Below, one piece after another: positions 19,030 to 28,538 of a DNA stretch of 64,000 nt. Numbering within the stretch: position 1 is the stretch's first letter; the number at the start of each line of letters is the position of its first letter. The translations under genes and the position numbers were made by a program. Under the pieces are notes generated by a model. The model was not told the origin of the DNA and searched no databases. It saw only the letters and a list, made by a program, of their open reading frames with translations. Origin of the DNA: an uncultured Pseudomonadota bacterium (lineage in GTDB: Bacteria > Pseudomonadota > Gammaproteobacteria > Steroidobacterales > Steroidobacteraceae); NCBI GenBank assembly GCA_903908265.1, contig CAIVRI010000020.1:1-64000 (forward strand). Reading direction: 5' to 3'.

Positions 19030-21090
19030 CTAGCGCGCTGTTGCTTGGGCCATCTGGATCAAGGCGTCGCTGGGTGTAAATTCTGCGCCATGCAGCGATT
19101 CGTAATGACGTAACCGCTCAACGATTAACTGCAGGCCGACCTCCTGCGCCCAGTGCATAGGACCGCCAGTCCAGATTGGCCAGCCGTAGCCGGTGGTCCA
19201 CAGAATGTCGATATCGGAGGATCGCTCTGCGATACCTTCGGCCAAGATATGGGCGCCCTCATTGATCATCGGATAGAGACAGCGCTCGAGGATCTCTTGG
19301 TCAGAAACAGGCCGTCGGGTATAGCCGTGTTTCGCAGCGAACTCGAGCACTACTTGCTCCGCTAACGGTGAGGGTGTCGCCCGTCGCTGTGCGTCGTAGT
19401 CGTAATAGCCACTTTGGCTCTTCTGCCCCATGCGACCCATTTCACAGAAAATCTCTCGCACGGTCGCAGAGGTGGAGCCGGTGCGATTCCAACCGATGTC
19501 CATACCGGCCAGATCACGCATTCGGAAGGGGCCCATCGGCAAGCCAAAGGTTTCCAATACGCGATCTACATCCCAAGGTAGCGCCCCTTCGAGAATCAAT
19601 TTGTCGGCTTCTCGTTGGCGATGCGCCAGCATGCGATTGCCGACGAAGCCGTGTACGTTGCCGACCAAAATTCCAACCTTGCCGATGCGTTTGGCGATAG
19701 CCATACCGGTGGCTAAAGTGTCGGGAGCCACGCTCGCGGTGCGAATGACTTCCAGCAAGCGATTGACATTCGCCGGGGAGAAGAAGTGCAGACCCAGCAC
19801 TTGGTCCGGCCGACCGCTGGCCTGGGCCATGCGCTCCACATCCAGATAGGAGGTGTTGGTGGCTAACACTGCAGCGGGCTTCGCGATGGCGCCGAGGCGC
19901 GCGAACAGATCCAGTTTCGCGTCCATGTTTTCGTAAATTGCTTCGATCACCAGATCGCAGTCGGCCAAGCTGGTCAGATCCGTTGAGGCAGACAACAAGC
20001 CCAAGCGCGTGGTGACGGCCCCGGCGCTCAGTTTGCCTTTGGCAGCCGTTGCCTCGTAGTTGCGCCGGATCACGCTCATGCCACGCTCTAGCGCCTCGGT
20101 ATTCATCTCGACCAACTGGACTGGATGCCCGACGTTGAGGAAGTTCATGGCGATCCCGCCACCCATGGTGCCAGCACCGATGACACCAATGCGCTGGAGC
20201 GGGCGCACTACGGCCTCTTTGGGTATCCACTTTGATTTGGCGATTGCACGTTCGGCGAAGAACAGGTGGCGTAGGGCGCGCGACTGGGAGTCCGCCAACA
20301 GCGTTATAAATTCAGCGCGTTCTGCCGCCTGACCTTCCGCAAAAGGACGGTCCCAGGCCGCCTTGACCGCGCGCAGCGCCGCATTTGGGGCCAACAGGCG
20401 GGCGAATTTCTTGGCATGCGTTGCAGCAAAGGCGTCGATGACGGCCTGTGCCGCTTCGCTCGTGCCCGGTGGGGGGGTGTCGCTGAGGCGGCGCTGGGGT
20501 GCTCCGTCCGCCAACAGCGAACGCGCCCACTCTATTGCGCTGGTCTCGAGGCCTTCGGCGGGGACGAGTCGGTCCACGATGCCTAAGCGCAGTGCTTCGC
20601 TGGCCTTGGCCTGACGACCAGTGGTAATCAAGTCGATCGCGGCGGCGACGCCTGCGGCGCGCGGCAACCGTTGTGTGCCCCCGGCGCCCGGAATCAGCCC
20701 GAGTAGGACTTCTGGTAGGCCGCAGCTCGAGTTATCGGCTGCGATACGGTAGTGGGCCGCCAGGGCCAGTTCCAGCCCGCCACCGAGAGTAGTGCCATGC
20801 AGGGCCGCGACCACCAATTTGGGGCAGTGGTCGAGGGCGTGCAGGACATCGTTCAAGGTCGGGCTGATGGGACCTTTGGACAGCTCCGAGATATCAGCGC
20901 CGGCGTGGAACGTGCGACCGGCACAGGCCACAACGATGCCCCGTACCGCCGGATCGGCCTCAGCCAGCCGGAGTCCTTCGAGCAAGCCCGCCCGCACGGG
21001 GGCAGCCAAGGCGTTGACGGGTGGTGAGTCGGTCCTGATAACCGCGATGTCGCCCAAAAGCTCCAATACCGTTACGTCGCTTAGTCGCAT
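19030..21090 (-). CDS. Bifunctional 3-hydroxyacyl-CoA dehydrogenase / enoyl-CoA hydratase (FadB/FadJ-like)
   Basis: 686 aa; N-terminal crotonase domain, IGVIGAGTMGGGIAMNFLNVGHPVQLVE NAD motif, GLHFFSPANVNRLLEVIR. Confidence 0.92.
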   Translation of the reverse strand: MRLSDVTVLELLGDIAVIRTDSPPVNALAAPVRAGLLEGLRLAEADPAVRGIVVACAGRTFHAGADISELSKGPISPTLNDVLHALDHCPKLVVAALHGTTLGGGLELALAAHYRIAADNSSCGLPEVLLGLIPGAGGTQRLPRAAGVAAAIDLITTGRQAKASEALRLGIVDRLVPAEGLETSAIEWARSLLADGAPQRRLSDTPPPGTSEAAQAVIDAFAATHAKKFARLLAPNAALRAVKAAWDRPFAEGQAAERAEFITLLADSQSRALRHLFFAERAIAKSKWIPKEAVVRPLQRIGVIGAGTMGGGIAMNFLNVGHPVQLVEMNTEALERGMSVIRRNYEATAAKGKLSAGAVTTRLGLLSASTDLTSLADCDLVIEAIYENMDAKLDLFARLGAIAKPAAVLATNTSYLDVERMAQASGRPDQVLGLHFFSPANVNRLLEVIRTASVAPDTLATGMAIAKRIGKVGILVGNVHGFVGNRMLAHRQREADKLILEGALPWDVDRVLETFGLPMGPFRMRDLAGMDIGWNRTGSTSATVREIFCEMGRMGQKSQSGYYDYDAQRRATPSPLAEQVVLEFAAKHGYTRRPVSDQEILERCLYPMINEGAHILAEGIAERSSDIDILWTTGYGWPIWTGGPMHWAQEVGLQLIVERLRHYESLHGAEFTPSDALIQMAQATAR

Positions 21091-21172
21091 GCCTTCCCCC
21101 TCAACGCGCTATTTGCAGGCGGTGAATATAACTGAGGTGCCCGAAGGACTTTGAGTCCAGCGGCCGTGTATT

Positions 21173-21196
21173 TGATAACCTATGCATATTATTTCA
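21173..21196. promoter_or_regulatory. Candidate MarR operator (imperfect 24-bp palindrome)
   Basis: TGATAACCTATG/CATATTATTTCA, 8 of 12 positions symmetric, 26 bp upstream of marR and in the fadB/J-marR divergent region. Confidence 0.35.
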
Positions 21197-21221
21197 TGAC
21201 AACCGGGTTTTCAGAGCCAAA

Positions 21222-21659
21222 ATGACAAACGGACGCACCGAACCGTCTTTGGGACTTGCGGTTGCCGATATCTTGCGGCTGTTGCGGCGCGACTTTTACG
21301 CCCGTACAACAGGGCTCGGTCTAACGCCGGCGTTGGCACGCCTGTTGTTGTACGTGGTCCGCGAGCCCGACTCTCGACAAATCGACTTGGCGGCACGCCT
21401 GGAGGTATCCGCCGTCACCTTAGGACGGATGGTGGATCGGTTGGTGGAGCGTGGCTACGTGCAGCGCCATTTAGACACGACGGACCGGCGCGCGTTTCGG
21501 TTGAGGGTGACCCCTTTTGCGGAGTCGCTGGTCGGGCGATTAGAAGCAAACGCCGGGTCGACTTTGGAACGTGCGTTCCGCGGCTTCACCGTCTCTGAAC
21601 GTACACAGTTGCATCGACTGCTGGATCGAGTGCTGGCCAATCTGGTGGATGAGTGCTGA
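21222..21659 (+). CDS. MarR family transcriptional regulator
   Basis: 145 aa; EPDSRQIDLAARLEVSAVTLGRMVDRLVERGYVQRHLDTTDRRAFRLRVT. Confidence 0.92.
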   Translation: MTNGRTEPSLGLAVADILRLLRRDFYARTTGLGLTPALARLLLYVVREPDSRQIDLAARLEVSAVTLGRMVDRLVERGYVQRHLDTTDRRAFRLRVTPFAESLVGRLEANAGSTLERAFRGFTVSERTQLHRLLDRVLANLVDEC

Positions 21660-21662
21660 ACG

Positions 21663-23186
21663 ATGCTGCAGTTTTCAAGTAGTCGCTTGCTGCTGGGCCT
21701 CGCAGCAACGCTAGCGACGATTCTGTATGCGATTGACTCAACGATCGTGAATGTCGCCTTGCCCAATATTCAGGGCACCTTGCAGGCCTCCCCCGATCAG
21801 GCCGGTTGGGTAGTGACCTCGTATATTGTGATTGGGGCCATTACCACGCCGTTGGCTGGATGGATGGGTGTGCGCTTTGGCATCCGCAGGGTGCTGAGTT
21901 TATCGATCCTCGGCTTCACTGCCGGTTCTATGCTTTGCGGTATCGCAATGACGTTACCGCAGATGGTGTTCTTTCGGATGATACAAGGCGCTTTTGGTGC
22001 GTCGCTTGTGCCGCTCTCGCAGGTGGCGTTGTTACGTGAGTTTCCGCGCGAGAGTCACGGACGCGTGATGGCTCTATGGGGAATGGGCGTGATGGTGGGC
22101 CCAGTGCTCGGTCCTACACTCGGCGGTTGGCTGACCGATGAACTGTCTTGGCGCTGGGCGTTCTACATTAATTTGCCGCTGGGAATTCTAGCGTGGATTG
22201 CGTTGATGGCCTCCATGCCCAAGGGCGACGGCGACGCGCGGCGGCCGTTCGATCTGCTGGGCTTTGTGCTGTTGTCGGTGGCTGTCGGTTCGTTCCAACT
22301 GATGTTGGATCGTGGCCAAACGCAGGACTGGTTTGCTTCAGGCGAAATCGTTGCAGAAGCCTTTCTAGCCGCAACTGCTTTCTATATGTTTATTGTGCAT
22401 TCCTTGATGGGTCGGCATCCGTTTGTGGATATCCATTTGTTCAAGGACCGCAATTTCAATGTCTCTATCGTGATGATGTTTGTGGTCGGTGTAGCCTTAA
22501 TCTCACCAGCCGTTTTGGTGCCGAGTTTTCTGGAACAGGTTAAAGGCTATACGCCGACACAGGCCGGTTGGCTGATGGCGGCCCGCGGCCTGTCTTCGAT
22601 ATTTGCCTTGATGCTCGGCGCCCGACTATCGGCGTGGTTTGGTCCGCGGTTGACGATGGCCCTTGGGATCGTACTCGCTGCTGGGTCCTTGTTCCTCATG
22701 GCGCAGTTCAGCGTGGATACGCAGACGGATCGGTTCTTATTGACGAGCATGTTGCAGGGATTGGGGATGCCGTTGACCTTCATGCCCTTGTCCTTAATCG
22801 CGTACGCGACCCTCCCAGATCAAGCGCGAACGGAAGCGGGGACCCTCCTGACCCTGCTGCGCAATATTGGAGCCTCTGTGGGCATCTCGGTGATCATTGC
22901 CCAACTAGCGCGATCAGCGCAGTTCAATGTCGCCTACCTTGTTGAACACTTTACCGCCTATGACGTGCGTCGATGGGCGTCGCTAGGTACCGTGCCTGGG
23001 GCTAACGGCGCGACCGTGGGTTTGCTTGGCGAAATTCAGCGTCAGGCTGCGGCGATCGCCTATGCCAATGACTTTATGCTGCTCTCGCTTTCCATCATCA
23101 CCATGTTGCCGCTAGTGTGGCTGCTCAGAAATCCACGGGGGCACTTGCCCAAGCCGCCAGCGCCGACGGTTGCAGCCGAGCATTGA
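21663..23186 (+). CDS. DHA2-family MFS multidrug efflux permease (EmrB-like)
   Basis: 507 aa; ATILYAIDSTIVNVALPNIQGTLQASPDQAGWVVTSYIVIGAITTPLAGWM; 14-TM-like. Confidence 0.9.
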   Translation: MLQFSSSRLLLGLAATLATILYAIDSTIVNVALPNIQGTLQASPDQAGWVVTSYIVIGAITTPLAGWMGVRFGIRRVLSLSILGFTAGSMLCGIAMTLPQMVFFRMIQGAFGASLVPLSQVALLREFPRESHGRVMALWGMGVMVGPVLGPTLGGWLTDELSWRWAFYINLPLGILAWIALMASMPKGDGDARRPFDLLGFVLLSVAVGSFQLMLDRGQTQDWFASGEIVAEAFLAATAFYMFIVHSLMGRHPFVDIHLFKDRNFNVSIVMMFVVGVALISPAVLVPSFLEQVKGYTPTQAGWLMAARGLSSIFALMLGARLSAWFGPRLTMALGIVLAAGSLFLMAQFSVDTQTDRFLLTSMLQGLGMPLTFMPLSLIAYATLPDQARTEAGTLLTLLRNIGASVGISVIIAQLARSAQFNVAYLVEHFTAYDVRRWASLGTVPGANGATVGLLGEIQRQAAAIAYANDFMLLSLSIITMLPLVWLLRNPRGHLPKPPAPTVAAEH

Positions 23187-24062
23187 TCAGCGTTTTTGGC
23201 GTGCAGCCAGAATGTTGAGACTGAGACCTAGGATTACAAACAGTCCGGCCACAATCTTCCATACGGGTAGCGATTCGCCGAGTAGAACCGCAGCGGAACT
23301 CATCCCAAATACCGGGACGAGCAGAGAAATCGGTGCAACGGTGGCCGCCGGATAACGCATCTGCAACCAGTTCCAGACGCCAAAGCCGATGAGCGTATTG
23401 CCAACGGCCTGCCAGGCAACGGTTAGCCAAGCGACCCACGAGGCACTGACCAATACGGCCCACGTACCGGCACTGCCATAGGTGAGAAAATGCAGTGCTA
23501 GCAGCGGCGGCACTGAAAACAAGCTCGACCACACCATGAAGCCGAGCATGTCCACCCGACCGGCACGGCGAACGACCAGATTGGCGCAGGCCCATGACGT
23601 CGATGCCATCATCAACAGCAGAAAGCCCTTGAGAGTGACCGTGGTGTCGGGGCGCATCACCGTGTGCCAGCCGATCAAACCGATACCAGTCGCGGCGATC
23701 AGCAGGGCAGCGATCTGGAGCGGTCGAATGCGCTCATGGTAGGCCAAGGACATAATCACAATGGTGAAAAAAGCCTGTGTCTGCATCAGCAACGAGGCCA
23801 GGCCCGGTGAGATGTCATGGCGCATGGCAAGGAATAGCAGCCCAAATTGACCGGCGCCCAGCAATACGCCGAACTGGATCAATAAACGCCAAGGGATGTT
23901 GGGTCGACGTACGAATAGAAGCCACGGAAAGGCGGATGCGCCGAAACGTAAGGCGGCGAACAAAAAGGGTGGAAAAGTGCCCAAGCCAAATTTGATGACG
24001 ACGAAGTTGGTGCCCCAGATCGCGGTCACCAACACTGCAAGCAGCAGGTGTAGCGGGCTCAT
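23187..24062 (-). CDS. EamA/DMT family transporter
   Basis: Start trimmed to MSPLHLLLAVLVTAIWGTNFVVIKFGL...; duplicated EamA domains. Confidence 0.88.
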   Translation of the reverse strand: MSPLHLLLAVLVTAIWGTNFVVIKFGLGTFPPFLFAALRFGASAFPWLLFVRRPNIPWRLLIQFGVLLGAGQFGLLFLAMRHDISPGLASLLMQTQAFFTIVIMSLAYHERIRPLQIAALLIAATGIGLIGWHTVMRPDTTVTLKGFLLLMMASTSWACANLVVRRAGRVDMLGFMVWSSLFSVPPLLALHFLTYGSAGTWAVLVSASWVAWLTVAWQAVGNTLIGFGVWNWLQMRYPAATVAPISLLVPVFGMSSAAVLLGESLPVWKIVAGLFVILGLSLNILAARQKR

Positions 24063-24102
24063 GTGCGGGTAGCGGTCGCGTGTTGGATCAATGCGGCGCT
24101 GA

Positions 24103-26562
24103 TCATCCGCGGATTCTTTGATTGGTCGCGTCGTAGAGGGGCTTGAGGCTGACGATCGCGGGGTAATGTGTGCCGGCAATGTCCACCGTCCACTGCCCAC
24201 CAGCCAAGTACGCTGCATCTACGATGCAGTTAGGTTCCACCATGGCGAGACCCACGGCGCCACCCAGGGTGTGACCATAGGAGGCCGCGCGTAGATAGCC
24301 GACGGCGACGCCATTACGGTGCAAGACTTCTGCGTGGTACATCAGCGCGTCCGGATTTTGTACGAGGACTTGCACGAGTTGCCGTTGCAGCGGACCGCGG
24401 GCCAACTTGTCGAGCACCGCATCGCGGCCGATGAAGCCACCCGGTTTGTCCAATGCCAACGCAAAGCGAAAGCCCGTCTCGAGCGGGTCGTCGGTGTTGT
24501 CTATATCGTGGCCATAGTCCCGATAGGCTTTTTCCATTCGCAGGCTACCGAGGGCCTTCAGGCCCGCGTGCACGAGGCCGCAGGTTTTGCCCGCTGCGAT
24601 CACACATTCATGTACGTAGGCGGCTTGCTCGGAGGGGATATACAACTCGTAGCCGAGCTCTCCGACATAGGTGATCCGCACGCACAGGGCGCGCGCAAAG
24701 CCCAGATCGATCTCGCGCGCAGTACGGAACGGGAACGAGGCATTCGATAAATCGGTGGTGGTCAGTGACTGCAACAATGCGCGTGAATTGGGGCCCTGTA
24801 TGTTTAATTGGCCATAAGCGGAGGTGACCTCCGTGGTGTGGCAGTGCGCATCGGCGGGAGTACGTCGGCGCAACCAGGTGCCGACATGTTTCACCATGGT
24901 GTCGGTGACCACGACGAGGAAGCGTTCGCTGTCCAGCTTGATGACCGTGACGTCCGCTTCCAACTTGCCAGATTCGTTCAGCCACTGGGTATAGGTAATT
25001 TTTCCATCGGCGCCATTGACGGCGTTGGCGCAAATGCGATCGAGCACCACTCCGGCGTCGCGGCCCTGCACGAGAAACTTGCCCATGAAGGACATGTCCA
25101 TCGCGACGACCCCTTCTCGGGCAGCGTGATGCTCACGTACCCAACGATCCCAATACTGCGGCCGACCCCAGGTGAGTGGGCCGGACTCTGGCACGGTGCC
25201 GGGTTCTGAAAACCAGTCCGGACTTTCCCAGCCGCTGACCTCTTTGAAGAAGGCGCCCAGGGCCGCCAGTTGGGCGTGGAACGGTGAGCGCCGTGCGCCG
25301 CGTGCGGTTTTTAACGTTAAGTTGGGATAGTGGCACTGGTAAACGAGACCAAGTGATTCGACGGTGCGGGCTTGGCGGTAGGCGCGGTTCGCCTGATAGC
25401 CGTGTAGGCGGTCGATGTTGAATGCGGTGACATCGATGTCTGGCGTGCCGTGCATGATCCAGTGCGCTAAGGCGCGGCCCATGCCGCCGCCGGTCAGGAT
25501 CCCGATGGAATTGAGCCCGGCGGCAACGAAATAGCCATCAAGCTCGGGCGCCTCGCCCACAATCGGCTTGAGGTCGGGTGTAAAACTTTCCGGTCCGCAG
25601 AAAAACTTTTTGATCCCGATCCGGGTGGTGATGGGTACGCGCGACATGGCGCGCTCCAAGAACGGGCTCATGCGCTCCCAATCTGGTGGTAGATCAAGAA
25701 AGCTGGCGTCCGCCGGTATTCCGTCCAGTTGCCATGCGGCTGCCTGCGGTTCGAATAAGCCAACCATCAGACCGCCGCCCTCCTCCCGGTAATAGCCGTA
25801 GAAGCCAGGATCCTCCAGCACCGGCATATTCGGCGGTAGATTGGGAATCGGTTCGGTGATCAGGTAGTAATGTTCAGCGGCCTGGTTAGGGATATTGACG
25901 CCGGCCAGTGCGCCGAACTCGCGGGCCCACATGCCGCAGCAATTGACGACCACATCGGCTTGGATGGTGCCTTGGGCAGTGGTGACGCCGGTGACCCGTC
26001 GTCCTTGTTGGGTGATTCCGATGGCGGGCACCCCTTCGAAGATCTGCACTCCCCGCTGGCGGGCGCCTTTGGCCAGTGCCATCGTGACATCCACGGGATT
26101 GACGCGGCCATCACCGGGGACATAGAAGCCCGCCTCGAGGTCGTCGGTCTTGGCGAGTGGGAACAGTTCGGCGACCTCCCGCGGCGATACTTCATGCACT
26201 TCAACGCCGAGGTGGCGATTGAAGGCCGCTACACGCCGGTACTCTTCCAGACGGCCTCTGTCAGAAGCAACTTCGAGCAAGCCGATGGCACGCAAACCGG
26301 TGGCTTGCCCGGTCTCGGCTTCCAAGCGGCTGTAGAGGTCGCGCGTGTACTTGCGCATCTCGGTCGAGGTTTCGGAGGTCGAGCCAAAACGGACCATGAG
26401 ACCCGCCGCGTGCCAAGTGGTGCCGGAGGTGAGTCGGTCGCGTTCCAGCAGCACGATATCGGTCCATCCAGCGAGTGCCAGATGGTAGGCAACCGATGTG
26501 CCGATCACGCCGCCGCCTACCACGACGACGCGGGCGCGGCTAGGTAACTGAGCGGTGATCAT
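24103..26562 (-). CDS. GcvT-fused FAD-dependent dehydrogenase (sarcosine/dimethylglycine dehydrogenase-like)
   Basis: 819 aa; VVVVGGGVIGTSVAYHLALAGW, SGTTWHAAGLM (flavinylation-type His), C-terminal GcvT domain ALGSLRMEKAYRDYGHDIDNTDDPLETG. Confidence 0.88.
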   Translation of the reverse strand: MITAQLPSRARVVVVGGGVIGTSVAYHLALAGWTDIVLLERDRLTSGTTWHAAGLMVRFGSTSETSTEMRKYTRDLYSRLEAETGQATGLRAIGLLEVASDRGRLEEYRRVAAFNRHLGVEVHEVSPREVAELFPLAKTDDLEAGFYVPGDGRVNPVDVTMALAKGARQRGVQIFEGVPAIGITQQGRRVTGVTTAQGTIQADVVVNCCGMWAREFGALAGVNIPNQAAEHYYLITEPIPNLPPNMPVLEDPGFYGYYREEGGGLMVGLFEPQAAAWQLDGIPADASFLDLPPDWERMSPFLERAMSRVPITTRIGIKKFFCGPESFTPDLKPIVGEAPELDGYFVAAGLNSIGILTGGGMGRALAHWIMHGTPDIDVTAFNIDRLHGYQANRAYRQARTVESLGLVYQCHYPNLTLKTARGARRSPFHAQLAALGAFFKEVSGWESPDWFSEPGTVPESGPLTWGRPQYWDRWVREHHAAREGVVAMDMSFMGKFLVQGRDAGVVLDRICANAVNGADGKITYTQWLNESGKLEADVTVIKLDSERFLVVVTDTMVKHVGTWLRRRTPADAHCHTTEVTSAYGQLNIQGPNSRALLQSLTTTDLSNASFPFRTAREIDLGFARALCVRITYVGELGYELYIPSEQAAYVHECVIAAGKTCGLVHAGLKALGSLRMEKAYRDYGHDIDNTDDPLETGFRFALALDKPGGFIGRDAVLDKLARGPLQRQLVQVLVQNPDALMYHAEVLHRNGVAVGYLRAASYGHTLGGAVGLAMVEPNCIVDAAYLAGGQWTVDIAGTHYPAIVSLKPLYDATNQRIRG

Positions 26563-26813
26563 AGGGGTGACTTTTGCTTAACGGTCCGCGAGACGATGCG
26601 CCAAGTGTAACCGCGCAGAGGCCGTGCGGTCACTGGTCACTGGCCGACCGCAGTGCCTCGCGTGATGTTCTGGTGCTGGCCCTGGAATGCACGGCGGCCC
26701 GGAAGTGTGTCCGAGCAACCCCAGCAGAGCCTAGCTACGCGCGCCACGGTGTTTGCCATGGCCCTAATCAGCTCCGCACAGGAGATTCGCAGGGCAGGTT
26801 TGCGCGTCGGCCT

Positions 26814-28406
26814 TTAGTCGAGTCTCTCGTACAGCGGTGTGGTCAGAAAGTCGGCTAGCGTAGGCGCCAGTGAGAGCTCTTCAAAGATTACCGCAGCATC
26901 GTCGTAGGTGGATGCGCCTGCCGTTACGCCCGCAGCGGTTTTGACCTTCGGGAGCTCCTCGGCGATGAGTGACTGGACCAGTTCACGGGTCACCTTGCGG
27001 CCATCCTCGAGTACCCCTTTGGCGCTGACCACCCATTGCCAGACCTGACTGCGAGAAATCTCCGCAGTTGCAGCATCTTCCATCAGATTATTAATCGGTA
27101 CACAGCCATTGCCGCCCAGCCAGCTGCCGAGATAGTGAATCCCGACGTTGATGTTGCCGCGCAGCCCGGCCTCGGTGATTGGCGTTTCTGGCTGGAAGGT
27201 CAGCAAGTCGGCGGCTGCGATTGACTCATCGCGCTGCCGGTCCCATTGATTCGGCGCCTCACCGAGGACGTTGACGAATTCTTCCATCGCAATGCTGACC
27301 AGTCCCGGGTGGGCAACCCAGCCGCCATCAAAGCCGTCGCGTGCATCGCGGGCTTTGTCATGGCGGATGCCAGCCATGGCCTTTTCGTTTGCATCCGCAT
27401 CATTCTTGATGGGAATCAGTGCGCTCATTCCTCCGATGGCCGGTGCGCCGCGACGGTGGCAGGTTTGCACCAACAAGAGCGCATAGGCGCGCATGAACGG
27501 CACTTCCATCGTGATGGCGCTACGATTCGCCAGACAAAAATTTGGATCCCTTCGAAATTTTTTGATTGCGCTGAAGATATAGTCCCAGCGCCCTGCATTG
27601 AGACCCGCCGAGTGGTCGCGCAGCTCGAACAGAATCTCGTCCATCTCAAATGCGCCGAGGATAGTTTCGATAAGCACGGTTGCCTTGATCGTACCTAGCG
27701 GTAGGCCCACGCTCTCCTGTGCGAGCACAAAGATTTCATTCCAGAGTCTGGCCTCAAGGTGGCTCTCTAGCTTCGGTAGGTAATAATAGGGTCCAGCGCC
27801 GCGTGCCAGTTGGGCCTTGGCATTGTGAAAGAAGGACAAGGCGAAGTCGAAGATCCCTGCTGAAACGCGCTGGCCATCGACTAGCAGGTGCTTTTCGTCG
27901 AGATGCCAGCCGCGGGGGCGCAGTAGCAAGGTGGCGACTTTGTCATTCAGCGCATAGCGCTTTCCCGCCTCGTTGGTGAAGGCGAGTTCACCACGCACTG
28001 CAGCGTGGATATTCAGTTGGCCTTCCATCTGGTTGGCCCATGTCGGCGTGTTCGAATCTTCGAAGTCTGCCATGTAGGAGTCGGCGCCAGAATTCAGCGC
28101 ATTGATGATCATTTTTCGTTCCACCGGACCGGTGATCTCCACGCGGCGACAGTGCAGCGCGTTGGGTAAGGGCGCGATGGTCCAGTTGGCGGCGCGCTGT
28201 GCACGCGTGGCTGCGAGAAAGTCAGGGCGTTCGCCCTGATCGAGTCGGTGCTGCCGTGCGACGCGCTCGGCGAGCAAGGCCTGCCGCCGGGGTTCGAAGC
28301 GGCGGTGTAGCAAGGCCACCAACTGCAATGCCTCCGGGTTGAGGATCTCGGCGTGGCGGTCTTCGACCGGTACGGTGATCGTGATTCCCGTAGGTAATGG
28401 CGGCAT
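26814..28406 (-). CDS. aceB: Malate synthase A
   Basis: Start trimmed to MPPLPTGITITVPV; NSGADSYMADFEDSNTPTWANQMEGQ; LRDHSAGLNAGRWDYIFSAIKKFR signature. Confidence 0.93.
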   Translation of the reverse strand: MPPLPTGITITVPVEDRHAEILNPEALQLVALLHRRFEPRRQALLAERVARQHRLDQGERPDFLAATRAQRAANWTIAPLPNALHCRRVEITGPVERKMIINALNSGADSYMADFEDSNTPTWANQMEGQLNIHAAVRGELAFTNEAGKRYALNDKVATLLLRPRGWHLDEKHLLVDGQRVSAGIFDFALSFFHNAKAQLARGAGPYYYLPKLESHLEARLWNEIFVLAQESVGLPLGTIKATVLIETILGAFEMDEILFELRDHSAGLNAGRWDYIFSAIKKFRRDPNFCLANRSAITMEVPFMRAYALLLVQTCHRRGAPAIGGMSALIPIKNDADANEKAMAGIRHDKARDARDGFDGGWVAHPGLVSIAMEEFVNVLGEAPNQWDRQRDESIAAADLLTFQPETPITEAGLRGNINVGIHYLGSWLGGNGCVPINNLMEDAATAEISRSQVWQWVVSAKGVLEDGRKVTRELVQSLIAEELPKVKTAAGVTAGASTYDDAAVIFEELSLAPTLADFLTTPLYERLD

Positions 28407-28488
28407 GGTGGTTCTCATAAAAACGGTAGATAGCCGCGATGGTACGGTGCCCGGGCGCACCCGGGTAGACAGCGGGCAGTTCGCGCAG

Positions 28489-28507
28489 TCGATACTATTA
28501 GTATCGA
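28489..28507. promoter_or_regulatory. Perfect 19-bp palindrome in malate synthase/LysR divergent promoter region
   Basis: TCGATACTA-T-TAGTATCGA, arms exactly reverse complementary. Confidence 0.6.
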
Positions 28508-28538
28508 ATCGGGCGGTCCGTCCGGGTATGCTGCTGGC

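Noticed and set aside
19514-20230. 238-aa minus-strand ORF
   Set aside because: Out-of-frame overlap inside the FadB/J-like gene on the same strand; low-complexity composition.
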